From: Volucribacter amazonae
GTDB lineage: Bacteria; Pseudomonadota; Gammaproteobacteria; Enterobacterales; Pasteurellaceae
DNA: 51,754 nucleotides
Assembly: GCF_029783845.1 (NCBI RefSeq)
Contig: NZ_LWID01000002.1
Location: 1-51,754 of the forward strand
Direction of reading: 5' to 3'
A program made the position numbers and the translations under genes. Shown here piece after piece: positions 41,336-51,209 of the stretch; position 1 is the first letter of the stretch; every line of letters starts with the position of its first letter. A model generated the notes under the pieces. That model saw only the letters and a program-made list of their open reading frames with translations, made no database searches and was not told where the DNA came from.

Positions 41336-42316
41336 TTAATTACTAGTACTAGCTGAGCCTTTTCCTCTAAACTTGTTCCAGGTTTTATTTGCTCCGCTTT
41401 TGACATTGGTTGTAACGGTATTTCCTATTGCTTTTGCTCCTTTTCCTAATCCTAAAGCTCTAGCTGCTTTGGTAAATCCACTTCCGCTAATTGTAAATGG
41501 GCTAATACCGACACCCCCTGTTAATGATGATACTAATGTTGGGATTTGATTTATGGCTAGTGTAATGATGATAACTGATATAAGGATTGTAGCTGCTCCA
41601 CCTATTATTCCTTCGGAAGATGTATCTGTAACTGCAACTGAAGTAATAACATCAGCAGCTATTTTAGCTGCCAATGAATACATAACATTTAGTAGTATGT
41701 AATTTAAAGCTAATCCTGTAAAAGAGGTAAATAGATTTCTAGTTGCAGGAAATACAGCGAAACAAAAGAATAAAATACCAACGGATAGTAATAGTGTTAC
41801 CATTATCTTAGCGATTAATAAATTGATAGCGATAAATAATGTGAAAATGGTTTGACTAAGCCATAAAGAGAATCGAGCAGGAGCTAATTCAGCCCAAACT
41901 CCAATATAGGTTTCTGTAATGCCAATATCTTCTAATCTATCTCTAAGTGTTTTTAAAGGAGCTTCAAAAAGGTTATAAACAGTATCTACCGCTGATACAC
42001 TAGATGAACTAGTTCCAGTTAATGCAGAAGCTATTTGATCTCCTGAGTTTTGTACAAAAGGGATCACATAATCATAATAATAATTACCAGCATAAGTAAA
42101 TGTTCCTACAACAGCAAATAATAATAACGCATTTGTCATTTCTTCAATAATAAAGTCTTTTTTTGTATAGAGTTTATATACTAGAAATAGTACATATAGT
42201 AAAAAACAAGACATTATTAATGGTTTTATTGCGGAACCTATTGCCTGGGCATTATTTGCAATAGGATCTTGGAATTTTGTTACCATTCCATTATAAATAT
42301 CACCAATGAAACTCAT
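41336..42316 (-). CDS. virB6: VirB6, right copy
   Basis: Protein identical to 5690-6670. Confidence 0.9.
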   Translation of the reverse strand: MSFIGDIYNGMVTKFQDPIANNAQAIGSAIKPLIMSCFLLYVLFLVYKLYTKKDFIIEEMTNALLLFAVVGTFTYAGNYYYDYVIPFVQNSGDQIASALTGTSSSSVSAVDTVYNLFEAPLKTLRDRLEDIGITETYIGVWAELAPARFSLWLSQTIFTLFIAINLLIAKIMVTLLLSVGILFFCFAVFPATRNLFTSFTGLALNYILLNVMYSLAAKIAADVITSVAVTDTSSEGIIGGAATILISVIIITLAINQIPTLVSSLTGGVGISPFTISGSGFTKAARALGLGKGAKAIGNTVTTNVKSGANKTWNKFRGKGSASTSN

Positions 42317-42326
42317 TTATTAGTCC

Positions 42327-43007
42327 TTATTTACTGAATTTACTATGGAAGTTTTCTCTACCTTGTCGTATAGATTGTCTAAAATTCTCTATATCGGCAT
42401 TACGTTGAATTTCTTCTTGAGCTTTAAATTGTTGTTCTGCTTGCATTAAAGCGGTTTGTTCTTGATTAAATTCAAGTTGTAATAATGCCAATTTATTTGC
42501 AACATCAGCCTTTTGGGCCGGTGTAATTGCAGAGTCATTTAATACCTTTATTTGATTTAAATTATTTAGACGTTTAATAGTGTTTTTATAATTACGTTCA
42601 GTTCTTTCTGCGTATGCCATTAAACTATCAAACTCTTTTTGTAAGCCTGAATTTGGGGTTTTTAAACCGTATTTATCACGTAATCCAGTGAGGCTCATTC
42701 CATCAGTTAAAATATCTCTTGCATTTTCAGGAAGTGAATTTAAGAATTGGTCGTTATTAATAATATCGCTTAATTTCCAGTTACCCTCAAGGCGGTTCTT
42801 AGTATCTTCAGCAAAACGTTTAGCTTGTTCAATTTGTGAATGTAAAGCGTCTAATTGCTCTTTTAATTGAGCTAATGTTTTTAAATTTTCTGCAATAGTG
42901 GTTGCAATACCAGCGGCATCAACGGTTGGAATACCGCTTGCTAATGCAGAATTAGTTGTTATTGCTATAGCTGCTGCGATTAAGGTTGTTTTAAATAACT
43001 TTTTCAT
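42327..43007 (-). CDS. virB5: VirB5-like protein, right copy
   Basis: Protein identical to 6681-7361. Confidence 0.87.
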   Translation of the reverse strand: MKKLFKTTLIAAAIAITTNSALASGIPTVDAAGIATTIAENLKTLAQLKEQLDALHSQIEQAKRFAEDTKNRLEGNWKLSDIINNDQFLNSLPENARDILTDGMSLTGLRDKYGLKTPNSGLQKEFDSLMAYAERTERNYKNTIKRLNNLNQIKVLNDSAITPAQKADVANKLALLQLEFNQEQTALMQAEQQFKAQEEIQRNADIENFRQSIRQGRENFHSKFSK

Positions 43008-43016
43008 AATGAACCT

Positions 43017-45425
43017 CTATAAGTTTTGTTGGGAATTTTGTTTTAGTGCTGCTTTTTCTTTTTTTATTTCTTCCATTCTTTCAAGGAATAAGGGTATCCA
43101 AATATCAGGATCATCTCCGTAAATAGATCGAATTTTTTCACATTCCTGTTGTCCTAACGTTGAGCCTGAGATGATAGGTAGGAATTCTTTGCAGTGAGAA
43201 AGATCAAAATGGGCAAGCGTGCTTGAACCGCTTTGTTTAACTAAGAATTTACGGCTTTCTTTGTCTAAGCCTTTTAGTAAATAAAAGTCTTTGCGAGATA
43301 GTCCTATTCGCTCATAACTTCCTTTATACTCAGCGTCTGGATTAGGTAACATAATTTTTGTTGAAGTTTGTTCTACAATAGGTTCAAAAATATTTGATCG
43401 AATTGCGTCAGCAGGTGATTGTGATACTAACCCTAAAAACTCACCTGTTAAGCGTCCAGTTTTTAATGTACGCTTAATCATTTGTTCAGTTGTTGGATAG
43501 CTACAAGGAATGTAAAATTCTTCTACAATGGAGAGAAGCAAACGACCAGATTTTTTCATTAGATCTTTGTAGTAAAGCAATACTGAAAATAAAGGTTCTG
43601 TTCCCTCGTGACCTTGAGTTTCTAAGAAAGTTGTTGTATCAAATCCTATTTTGTCAAAATCATAAGGGTTAAACAGATTTTTGGGGCTATCAACAATCCA
43701 AGCTAATTCTCCGCCCTCGAAGTGCGACCATTTACGTAATCGAATATAAAGAGGCGTAGAGCGAGGAATTACCTGTAAAAGCATACTGAAACGACGTTCT
43801 TCAATATCTAATTTCATCACGGCGTCCACGGCTTCTTTAATTAACATTCTATCTTCATCGGAAATTAAACCATTATGATCTCTAGAACAACTAATTACCC
43901 AAGAATAAAGGAATTGTAGTAAATCTTGACTGGCGACTTCTTCAAGTTGAAATGGGTTTAAACCTGTATCCACTCCGCTTTCAAAAGTAAAATATGTCGC
44001 ACCATAAGCTCGCATATATAATTCCGTAGATCGTTTATAATCCATTACAAATAACTGAGGGTTAAAACGTTGTAAAAATGCGACTATTGTTGCTTCTAAG
44101 GTTGTTTTACCTGTACCAGTAGCTCCTAACATTAGGAAATGTCCGGCAATAAATTCACCTAACGCATTCACTTTTAAAGGTGTGTAGTGAGTATTAAGGT
44201 AATATAACCCTTGAGTAGGGGTCTTTAATGGCATAATTGCTGAACCATCACCGATAGGATTACCTAATGCTTTACCACTAAAATAATTATGTAATGAAAA
44301 TCCACATACTAAACTAGTGCTTCCTCTTACGCTTGATAAAGGTCTAAATTTAGAATCTGGCATTATGCTTAAAAAAGCATAAATGGATTCAATAGCAGCT
44401 CTAGACCAACGTGCTCCTCTACCTTTATCTGTAAACGCGGAAATAACTTTAGCTCCATTATCAACAGCAGCTTTTGCTGTTTCACCAAAAATCAAGATTG
44501 AAGCCTGATAATCACCAAATGCGATTTCACCTGAGCTTAAATAAGCTCTAGCTTCTTCTAATTCTTCAAGTTGATATGTAGCACTATCTCCAGAAGAAGA
44601 AAGTTTATTTTCTTGAATTTCGATTGCACGGATTGATTTTTGTGCAGTAGTAAAAATAAAAGATTGGGATAAAATAAATTCATAGGGAAGTTCTAACAGA
44701 AAATCCCACATTCCAAGAGTTGTTCTTGCTGGATAGCTTTTTAAAAAATATGCTGTACCATATTTTGATATAGTGCTTTCTTTATTTCTTATTTCAAAAT
44801 AGTCATAGTTGAAGAATAAATCGCTATTACAAACAGAGTCTAAAACTTCGCTATCATTTAGAGTAATAGTTTGATATGTACCATTTAATAGATAAGACAA
44901 AAATTCGTTATTTTCACAAATACTAACAGAATCAGTGATATCCAGAATTGATAGTAATTTTCCGTCATAGCGATTTAGTAAAGTATTAGCTTGAGCTAAA
45001 ATACTGTCGCAGCTTGCTAAACCGTCATTAAGATCATTATATTTTAAAACAAAAGTAATGAAATAACTTGTTTTAAAGAAATTTTGATTTGTAAAACCTG
45101 ATAAGTATTTATCAGTAAAATTTTGGATAAATTTAGAATGAAATTTATATTTTTGTTCTAATTCATCTCTTTTTTTAACTATATGTGTCCATATAGCAAG
45201 TTTACCGCCATATTCTTTTCCTAAATTTAGGAAAAAATCATCTAAACTTGAAAAGTATGTTTTTAATTCTTCATCTGATACGGAAGTAAATGATGTCCCC
45301 TCTAATTCAACGGTAAATAATAGTTTATCGCCTCCGAGAGTAATTACATAATCATTAATATTAGCTCTGTATTTTGGCAATAGTGTTTCTATTGCCTTAG
45401 AGTTTTTTAAATTGTCTATTTGCAT
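43017..45425 (-). CDS. virB4: VirB4 ATPase, right copy
   Basis: Protein identical to 7371-9779; same start choice. Confidence 0.95.
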   Translation of the reverse strand: MQIDNLKNSKAIETLLPKYRANINDYVITLGGDKLLFTVELEGTSFTSVSDEELKTYFSSLDDFFLNLGKEYGGKLAIWTHIVKKRDELEQKYKFHSKFIQNFTDKYLSGFTNQNFFKTSYFITFVLKYNDLNDGLASCDSILAQANTLLNRYDGKLLSILDITDSVSICENNEFLSYLLNGTYQTITLNDSEVLDSVCNSDLFFNYDYFEIRNKESTISKYGTAYFLKSYPARTTLGMWDFLLELPYEFILSQSFIFTTAQKSIRAIEIQENKLSSSGDSATYQLEELEEARAYLSSGEIAFGDYQASILIFGETAKAAVDNGAKVISAFTDKGRGARWSRAAIESIYAFLSIMPDSKFRPLSSVRGSTSLVCGFSLHNYFSGKALGNPIGDGSAIMPLKTPTQGLYYLNTHYTPLKVNALGEFIAGHFLMLGATGTGKTTLEATIVAFLQRFNPQLFVMDYKRSTELYMRAYGATYFTFESGVDTGLNPFQLEEVASQDLLQFLYSWVISCSRDHNGLISDEDRMLIKEAVDAVMKLDIEERRFSMLLQVIPRSTPLYIRLRKWSHFEGGELAWIVDSPKNLFNPYDFDKIGFDTTTFLETQGHEGTEPLFSVLLYYKDLMKKSGRLLLSIVEEFYIPCSYPTTEQMIKRTLKTGRLTGEFLGLVSQSPADAIRSNIFEPIVEQTSTKIMLPNPDAEYKGSYERIGLSRKDFYLLKGLDKESRKFLVKQSGSSTLAHFDLSHCKEFLPIISGSTLGQQECEKIRSIYGDDPDIWIPLFLERMEEIKKEKAALKQNSQQNL

Positions 45426-45756
45426 TATACACCTTTCTACTTGCACCATTGCTTGATAAATGAATGATTGGATTACCTTGGGAAAGCATTAATAAATAGG
45501 CTCTAATACGCCATTTAATAAATGCTAAAGCGTTTGGATCATCTTCACAGATTATTTTGATGAAAAGTAAAAACATTAGACCGAAAATAGGTAATATCCA
45601 AGAGTAGTAACCTAGTTTGAGATAAAATCCTCCAAAAAGGCTTAAAATGATAAATAAAGTGGTGAAAATACCTAAGAGCATTGGTACGCCATATACCATA
45701 GCTGGGCGATTCATTCCGTTAAATGACGGGAAAGAATCATCATCATTATTGTTCAT
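45397..45756 (-). CDS. virB3: VirB3, right copy
   Basis: Protein identical to 9751-10110. Confidence 0.92.
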   Translation of the reverse strand: MNNNDDDSFPSFNGMNRPAMVYGVPMLLGIFTTLFIILSLFGGFYLKLGYYSWILPIFGLMFLLFIKIICEDDPNALAFIKWRIRAYLLMLSQGNPIIHLSSNGASRKVYNANRQFKKL

Positions 45757-45781
45757 TTATTCCTCGCTTAATTTAATGACA

Positions 45782-45807
45782 ACCCTGTTTAAAAGATTAA
45801 ACAGGGT
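45782..45807 (-). promoter_or_regulatory. virB2-virB3 hairpin, right copy
   Basis: Same 11-bp stem as 10136-10161. Confidence 0.7.
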
Positions 45808-45815
45808 AAGGATTT

Positions 45816-46118
45816 TTAGCTAAAAATACTCCAAGCGTAATCGCCAAGGGCAATCGCTCCACCTGCAATAGCACAATACATTACAGCCATTGCTACATCA
45901 CCCCAACCTTTTCGACCTAGGTAAGCCATAACTACATTAAAAATAATGTAGCCAGTAGCAACGATAGCAAGCCATTTATATGCTGATGTTTTTAACTCAC
46001 TTGTTGCTGTGATTCCTGAGTCTAGTCCACCTGCTGCGAACACATCAGGGCTTATTAGAGTAGAAAGTAGAGTAATTATTAGAATTGAAAGAAAAGTTAT
46101 ATTTTTTGTTAAGGTCAT
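45816..46118 (-). CDS. virB2: VirB2-like prepilin, right copy
   Basis: Protein identical to 10170-10472. Confidence 0.9.
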   Translation of the reverse strand: MTLTKNITFLSILIITLLSTLISPDVFAAGGLDSGITATSELKTSAYKWLAIVATGYIIFNVVMAYLGRKGWGDVAMAVMYCAIAGGAIALGDYAWSIFS

Positions 46119-46138
46119 ATACGTTTTCCTTAAGTTTT

Positions 46139-46204
46139 TTATTGAAAATCCTCAAAAATATCCCAAGCTTTCACTTTTTTAGATGATTGTTCAGAAGATT
46201 TATG
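46139..46204 (-). pseudogene. virB1: Detached 3' end of virB1, right copy
   Basis: Same fragment as 10493-10558. Confidence 0.85.
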
Positions 46205-46261
46205 TGATCTGCCCCCCAAAAGTTGGACTAACTAACCAACAGATTAAGGAGCAGATTTTTT

Positions 46262-46771
46262 ATGACAAAATATAGCCAAGACTTTAAACAACAAGTGATT
46301 GATTTCTATTTTCAGCATAACAACGAACTTGCCCACACTTGTCGCCATTTTAACCTCGCGAAAAAGGTAGTAAGATGCTGGCTCCGCTTATTTAATTATG
46401 CTGGAAAAGAGGGATTAAAAGTGCGGCAGACCCGACAGGTTTATTCTCCTGAATTTAAACTTCAGGTACTTGAACCCATTCTGCGTGGAGATTGTACCGC
46501 CGAGCAAGCGATGGTTGACTTTGGTTTGTCTAATACAGGGCTTATCAGCCAATGGTTGAAAAATTATTTAGAACAAGGTATAAACGGGCTATTGTCGAAA
46601 AAACCTCAAGGTTCAAGCAAAATGAAAACCAAATACCCCCAAATGCCACCGCCACCGAAAACCGAAGAAGAACGCTTGCGTTATCGTATTTTAGAGCTTG
46701 AGGCGGAGGTCGCCATTCTAAAAAAGTGGCAAGAGTTAAGCCAGCAAAAAATCCGGAAAAAGCCGAAATAG
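46262..46771 (+). CDS. IS3-family OrfA, right copy
   Basis: Protein identical to 10616-11125. Confidence 0.93.
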   Translation: MTKYSQDFKQQVIDFYFQHNNELAHTCRHFNLAKKVVRCWLRLFNYAGKEGLKVRQTRQVYSPEFKLQVLEPILRGDCTAEQAMVDFGLSNTGLISQWLKNYLEQGINGLLSKKPQGSSKMKTKYPQMPPPPKTEEERLRYRILELEAEVAILKKWQELSQQKIRKKPK

Positions 46772-47595
46772 TTAAGGCATTACGCCAACATTTTCCTTTA
46801 GAAATCTTGCTGACCTTGACAGGATTGAAACGGAGTACATTCTTTTACCATTTGCCGCCAAAAAGCGAGAAAAATGCGGAAATCACCGAGAAAATTCTGG
46901 AAATTTACGAGGAAAATCAGGGAAATTATGGCTATCGGCGTGTTTGTGCTGAATTGCGTAAGTCTATGATGATTAATCATAAAAAAGTGCAAGCGATTAT
47001 GCAGCAGTTAGGCTTAAAAGGGAAATGTGTTCAGCAAAAATACCGCTCTTATCGCGGAAAGGTGGGCGATATTGCGGACAATCTTTTGCAACAAGATTTT
47101 CAGGCGAAAGCCCCTAATGAGAAATGGGTAACCGATGTGAGCGAATTTAAGTGTAAAGAGGGCAAGCTATATTTATCACCCATAAAGGATTTATTTAATG
47201 GGGAAATTATTGCTTATGATATTTCTCGCAGTGCGAATTTTGAGCAAATTAGGCGAATGATGGGGCAAGCTATTGCCAAACTTGATGGAAGCAAGCCGAT
47301 ACTGCATTCCGATCAGGGTTGGCAATATCAGATGATAGGTTATCAGCGATTATTGCAAGAAAAGGGTATCCGCCAGAGTATGTCTCGGAAAGGCAATTGC
47401 CTTGATAATAGTGCGATGGAAAGTTTTTTCGGGCGGTTAAAAACGGAATGTTATTTTGGTAAGGTTTTTGAGCGTTTTGAGCAACTGGAAACGGCGTTGC
47501 ATGAATATATTGCATATTACAACAATAAACGTATTCAAGCTAAATTAAACGGATTGAGCCCGGTGGCGTATAGGGTTCAGTCATTGATGAGGTAA
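46726..47595 (+). CDS. IS3-family OrfB, right copy
   Basis: Protein identical to 11080-11949. Confidence 0.95.
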   Translation: MARVKPAKNPEKAEIVKALRQHFPLEILLTLTGLKRSTFFYHLPPKSEKNAEITEKILEIYEENQGNYGYRRVCAELRKSMMINHKKVQAIMQQLGLKGKCVQQKYRSYRGKVGDIADNLLQQDFQAKAPNEKWVTDVSEFKCKEGKLYLSPIKDLFNGEIIAYDISRSANFEQIRRMMGQAIAKLDGSKPILHSDQGWQYQMIGYQRLLQEKGIRQSMSRKGNCLDNSAMESFFGRLKTECYFGKVFERFEQLETALHEYIAYYNNKRIQAKLNGLSPVAYRVQSLMR

Positions 47596-47616
47596 GTCTA
47601 AGTTTTTGGGGTCAGA

Positions 47617-48210
47617 TCAATGAGGGGCTTTTTCTGAAGTGATATAATTATCTTCTTCAGTCAATGGTTTCATAGCAGGGACTTTATAGTTTTTAGCTAT
47701 GGTCTCATTGATTCTATCTACATAAGAGGTATTGTTATTATCGGGTTTAAAACCTCTTGTTTCGTTTCCAGAGTAATAGCAAGATGATGCTATACGGAGT
47801 AGTTCTTGTTCATTTTTTTGAGGATTATTTTTTTTAGCGTTTATATAACAGTCTTTAAAGATATTTGCTCCTACCTCGATATTTTTACAAGCGTTAAACA
47901 TATTTTCTTGCGTTATGCCGTAAGTTTTGAAATTGGTACTATTTACTTGCATTAAACCCACTGAATAGCTTTTATGATATTTTGGAGGTGTTTCTAAAGC
48001 TGTAATGATATTAAGTGCTTCTGATTCAGTGTTAGGCTGTTTGAATTGTAATTTATTTTCGCTAGGTGTATTTGGAGCATAAACAACAGCAATAGCATAA
48101 GGATTTCTACTGCTTTCTACTCCAATTAATGTATGCAATGTTTCTGGGGCTACATCAGCAGCACATTGAGCAAATAAATTAAATAACATATTTATAGAAA
48201 GCGTAGCCAT
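47617..48210 (-). CDS. virB1: VirB1-like transglycosylase, truncated, right copy
   Basis: Protein identical to 11971-12564, with the same IS-supplied stop codon. Confidence 0.93.
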   Translation of the reverse strand: MATLSINMLFNLFAQCAADVAPETLHTLIGVESSRNPYAIAVVYAPNTPSENKLQFKQPNTESEALNIITALETPPKYHKSYSVGLMQVNSTNFKTYGITQENMFNACKNIEVGANIFKDCYINAKKNNPQKNEQELLRIASSCYYSGNETRGFKPDNNNTSYVDRINETIAKNYKVPAMKPLTEEDNYITSEKAPH

Positions 48211-48319
48211 AAAGTAACCTATTGATTTTAAAATAAAAATTTTGTAGTTTCGGCAACATTATGTTATAATGTTTTGGCGTTTTTTTTTGCCAACAAAAAA
48301 AACTTATCAGTCTGCTAAA

Positions 48320-48628
48320 CTAATTAGATTTAGAAAAAATCACACCTTTTGTATTTTTAAAATTATTTCCTTCAAATTCACCCAATAAATTGCCTTTAGA
48401 ATCATAAAGTTGATTTTGGTTTTTTATTTGAGCAGATACACTGAACTTCTTTCCTTTATAAATTTCTGTCGTGAATTTATAGTCTTCAGAAGATTTTATT
48501 TTTTCTAAAATTAGAATTACTCCGCTATCACTTGCATATGTTCCGTTATAATTTGTAGCTTCCTTATCGTTACAAGCTGATAAGCCAAAAGCCAGTAGTG
48601 CAGGGATAAGTAACCTTTTAAATTTCAT
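48320..48628 (-). CDS. Small lipoprotein, right copy
   Basis: Protein identical to 12674-12982. Confidence 0.7.
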   Translation of the reverse strand: MKFKRLLIPALLAFGLSACNDKEATNYNGTYASDSGVILILEKIKSSEDYKFTTEIYKGKKFSVSAQIKNQNQLYDSKGNLLGEFEGNNFKNTKGVIFSKSN

Positions 48629-48849
48629 TTTTTGTTCTCTTTTTTAGCTGATTGTTGTTCCTGAAAATCTTTTACATACATATCGATAATTTGAGGGCTT
48701 AAGAAATGATCTAAGACAAAATTCATTACGCTACTAGGTCTTATCACTTTTCCGCATTTAGTGCTTATTTCTAGAGCCAGGGATTCTGCTAATATTTTTC
48801 TTGCTCTAGATATTCTAAGACTTGTTGAGTTCTCGTACTTTAATTTCAT
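48625..48849 (-). CDS. Small basic protein, right copy
   Basis: Protein identical to 12979-13203. Confidence 0.65.
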   Translation of the reverse strand: MKLKYENSTSLRISRARKILAESLALEISTKCGKVIRPSSVMNFVLDHFLSPQIIDMYVKDFQEQQSAKKENKK

Positions 48850-49265
48850 TCTATCCTCTCTTTAAAAAAAGTAAAGTGTATACAGTAGATCTTTACATTT
48901 TTAGTCTAAAATTTTGATGCCCCTTATTTTGCATTCTACATTGTTTTAAAGTAATTATGAATAAAAATTTTGATAGGAAGTGGATCTTTATATTGATCTT
49001 TTTAAGTTCAAGGCGTAGAATGCAGATCAAATTCTTAACGCTTACCTTGAGCTAAAAAGAATGGTTAAAGAAAAAGCACCGTTGGAGCGGTGCTTATTTC
49101 AGAGTTTGTGTATTAACTTCATACTCCGCCACAGAGTAAAGTGATGTTAAACACGATTATTTGATTTAGATTATACCACCTTACAACGCATTTGCAAGAG
49201 TTATTAACCTAAAACACCTCAAAAAATCGTGCTTAACATTGCTTAACTAAAAGAGTTTAGCAATT
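48850..49265 (+). promoter_or_regulatory. repA leader and copy-control region, right copy
   Basis: Same as 13204-13619. The leader frame is 49061-49144, the short hairpin 49074-49095 and the long arms 49144-49158 and 49225-49239. Confidence 0.7.
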
Positions 49266-50285
49266 ATGAGTAAATCGATAAAACCACGTAAGAAAAAATA
49301 CCGTACATTTGGTTATACATCAACGCTTAAAGCAACTGTTTACAACAAAGCTAACAAGAAAAAACATCGTAATAATTTGCCTTATTTTATGCAGAATAAT
49401 CAACGTAAAGATTACGCCTACATTATTTGGTTTTTCTTGCAACGTCTCGAAACTCACGACATTAACAAAAATGCGTATTTAAATGCCTTACGTTTAGCAA
49501 AATATCAACGTGAGGCGATTCGCCGTGAACGCCGAGAAGTGTTGGAAGTGCTTTTCGCTAATTTGCTTTCTTATTGTGATTTTTCTCCTGACAGCAATTA
49601 CCTATTTGAGGTGCGAGCTAATATCGAACATTTAGCGAAAATGTGCAATCAATCCTATCTATCCTGGGATAATAAAAACGGTAAAAAACGTGTTCGTTAT
49701 GACACTATCTTAAATGCTATTAATATGCTTGAAGAAGCCGAACTGATTACTGTTTTGCGTGAATACGATAAGGCAGGAAGAAAACACAAAGCGATGAGAA
49801 TTTGGCTTAATGTAGAATTTTTCTTAATGTTTGGGATTACCGAAAAACAATTAAGAAAATTACTTGTTGATTTCCACAAATACCAATTTGTAAATAATCG
49901 CTTGGATAAAACATTTAAAGAATATGAGAAACATTTGGCTAAATTAGAGAATAAAAGCGTTGCTGATATTAAAACTCATCATTCTTTACGCAACCTTTTA
50001 ATTAAACGCCGTAAAGATCTATTAGGCGAACATATTATTAAATTTGTATCACAACGTAAACCAACCGATTATTTATCTTTTAACATTGAGAGCGATGTTT
50101 TTAAACCTTGCTTCCGTTCTTTTGCTGATTGTAATACACCTGAAGAAGTTTACAAACTTCAAAAACGTTTATGGGATAAAGAGCGAATACGAGAGCGAGC
50201 AAGGCTTAAAGCTGCAAATGATAGAGCGTATAGTAAAGCCTTAATGCAAAGCTATACCGATGAATTGCAGAGATCATACGCTTAA
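49266..50285 (+). CDS. repA: RepA initiator, right copy
   Basis: Protein identical to 13620-14639. Confidence 0.85.
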   Translation: MSKSIKPRKKKYRTFGYTSTLKATVYNKANKKKHRNNLPYFMQNNQRKDYAYIIWFFLQRLETHDINKNAYLNALRLAKYQREAIRRERREVLEVLFANLLSYCDFSPDSNYLFEVRANIEHLAKMCNQSYLSWDNKNGKKRVRYDTILNAINMLEEAELITVLREYDKAGRKHKAMRIWLNVEFFLMFGITEKQLRKLLVDFHKYQFVNNRLDKTFKEYEKHLAKLENKSVADIKTHHSLRNLLIKRRKDLLGEHIIKFVSQRKPTDYLSFNIESDVFKPCFRSFADCNTPEEVYKLQKRLWDKERIRERARLKAANDRAYSKALMQSYTDELQRSYA

Positions 50286-50635
50286 CTTTAAATGATAAAT
50301 ATTTATTTATAAAGTTATTCCTGGTTAATAAAACAGGAATAAATAAACTCGTCTTCTGTATAAAATTTGGTTATAATTAAACCTGTTTTATATTTCCAGC
50401 TTTTTTCAAAATTCAAATTTTAGTGTTAATATTGCTTTTCTTTTTGTTTTGTTTATAAATTTGTTAGTATGCTGATGATAAGTTATTTATAATTTATAAT
50501 TAAATTCGCCCTTATATTCGGCACTTAACGTTACTTTGTAATTTTATTTTTATAAATAAAAAATAAAGGAACAGAAAAATCAAAGATTTTTCTTAAAGAT
50601 AGTACCCACGCTAAAGCGTGGGCAAACACCAGCAT
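50286..50635. other. AT-rich region after repA, right copy
   Basis: Same as 14640-14988, except that one A-run near 50559 has six A where the left copy has five; which is right cannot be told from sequence. Confidence 0.45.
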
Positions 50636-51209
50636 TAATAAACATTAGAGGTAACAGTATGCAACCATTTTAAGATATTTGCTCTTTCGTTTGTCAAGGT
50701 CAAGCCCTATCGGGTTGGCTTCGCCAAACCTTGACAACCGACCGCAAATTCTTAATAGTTTTGCATACCGTTACCCCTTCAAGCGTGCTTTTGCACGTTC
50801 TTTTGACTATTTCTATCCTTTGCTTTTTAACCTCTTTTTGGTTCATTATGTCTTTTATTCTTGGAGTGTTCCTTTTCTGTGGACTTCCTACGCTTCTTCT
50901 GTAAAGTAAGATCGTTAAGGGGTTCGGCAGGGGGGGAATATGGGTAGGCTTTCCGCTGGTTACGACTGTACGCCCGAAAATATCAGCCAACCACGAATGA
51001 GATCCGCAGATTTACCGCTCCGCTGCATTAAGGCTTGCAGCCTTAATAATCCGCATAAAAAATAGTCAATTAGATTAAAAGGTATAAAAAAGACTTGAAA
51101 AAGATATATAAAAGATGTATTATATTCACAGTTAAGGACGAGATGACGACTTAACTATAACGCCGAAAGGCAATCTTTTAACCAAAGCCCATAGGGGATT
51201 TATTATGAA
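50636..51209 (+). repeat. 574-bp structured repeat, copy A seen again
   Basis: Same locus as 14989-15562, including the promoter TTGAAA at 51095-51100 and the TATTAT at 51118-51123. Confidence 0.9.

Larger units (their letters stand above)
46205..47619 (+). mobile_element. IS3-family element, copy 1 seen again in the right copy
   Basis: Same element and same ATG duplication (46202-46204, 47620-47622) as 10559-11973. It is one locus on the circle, not a third insertion. Confidence 0.95.
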
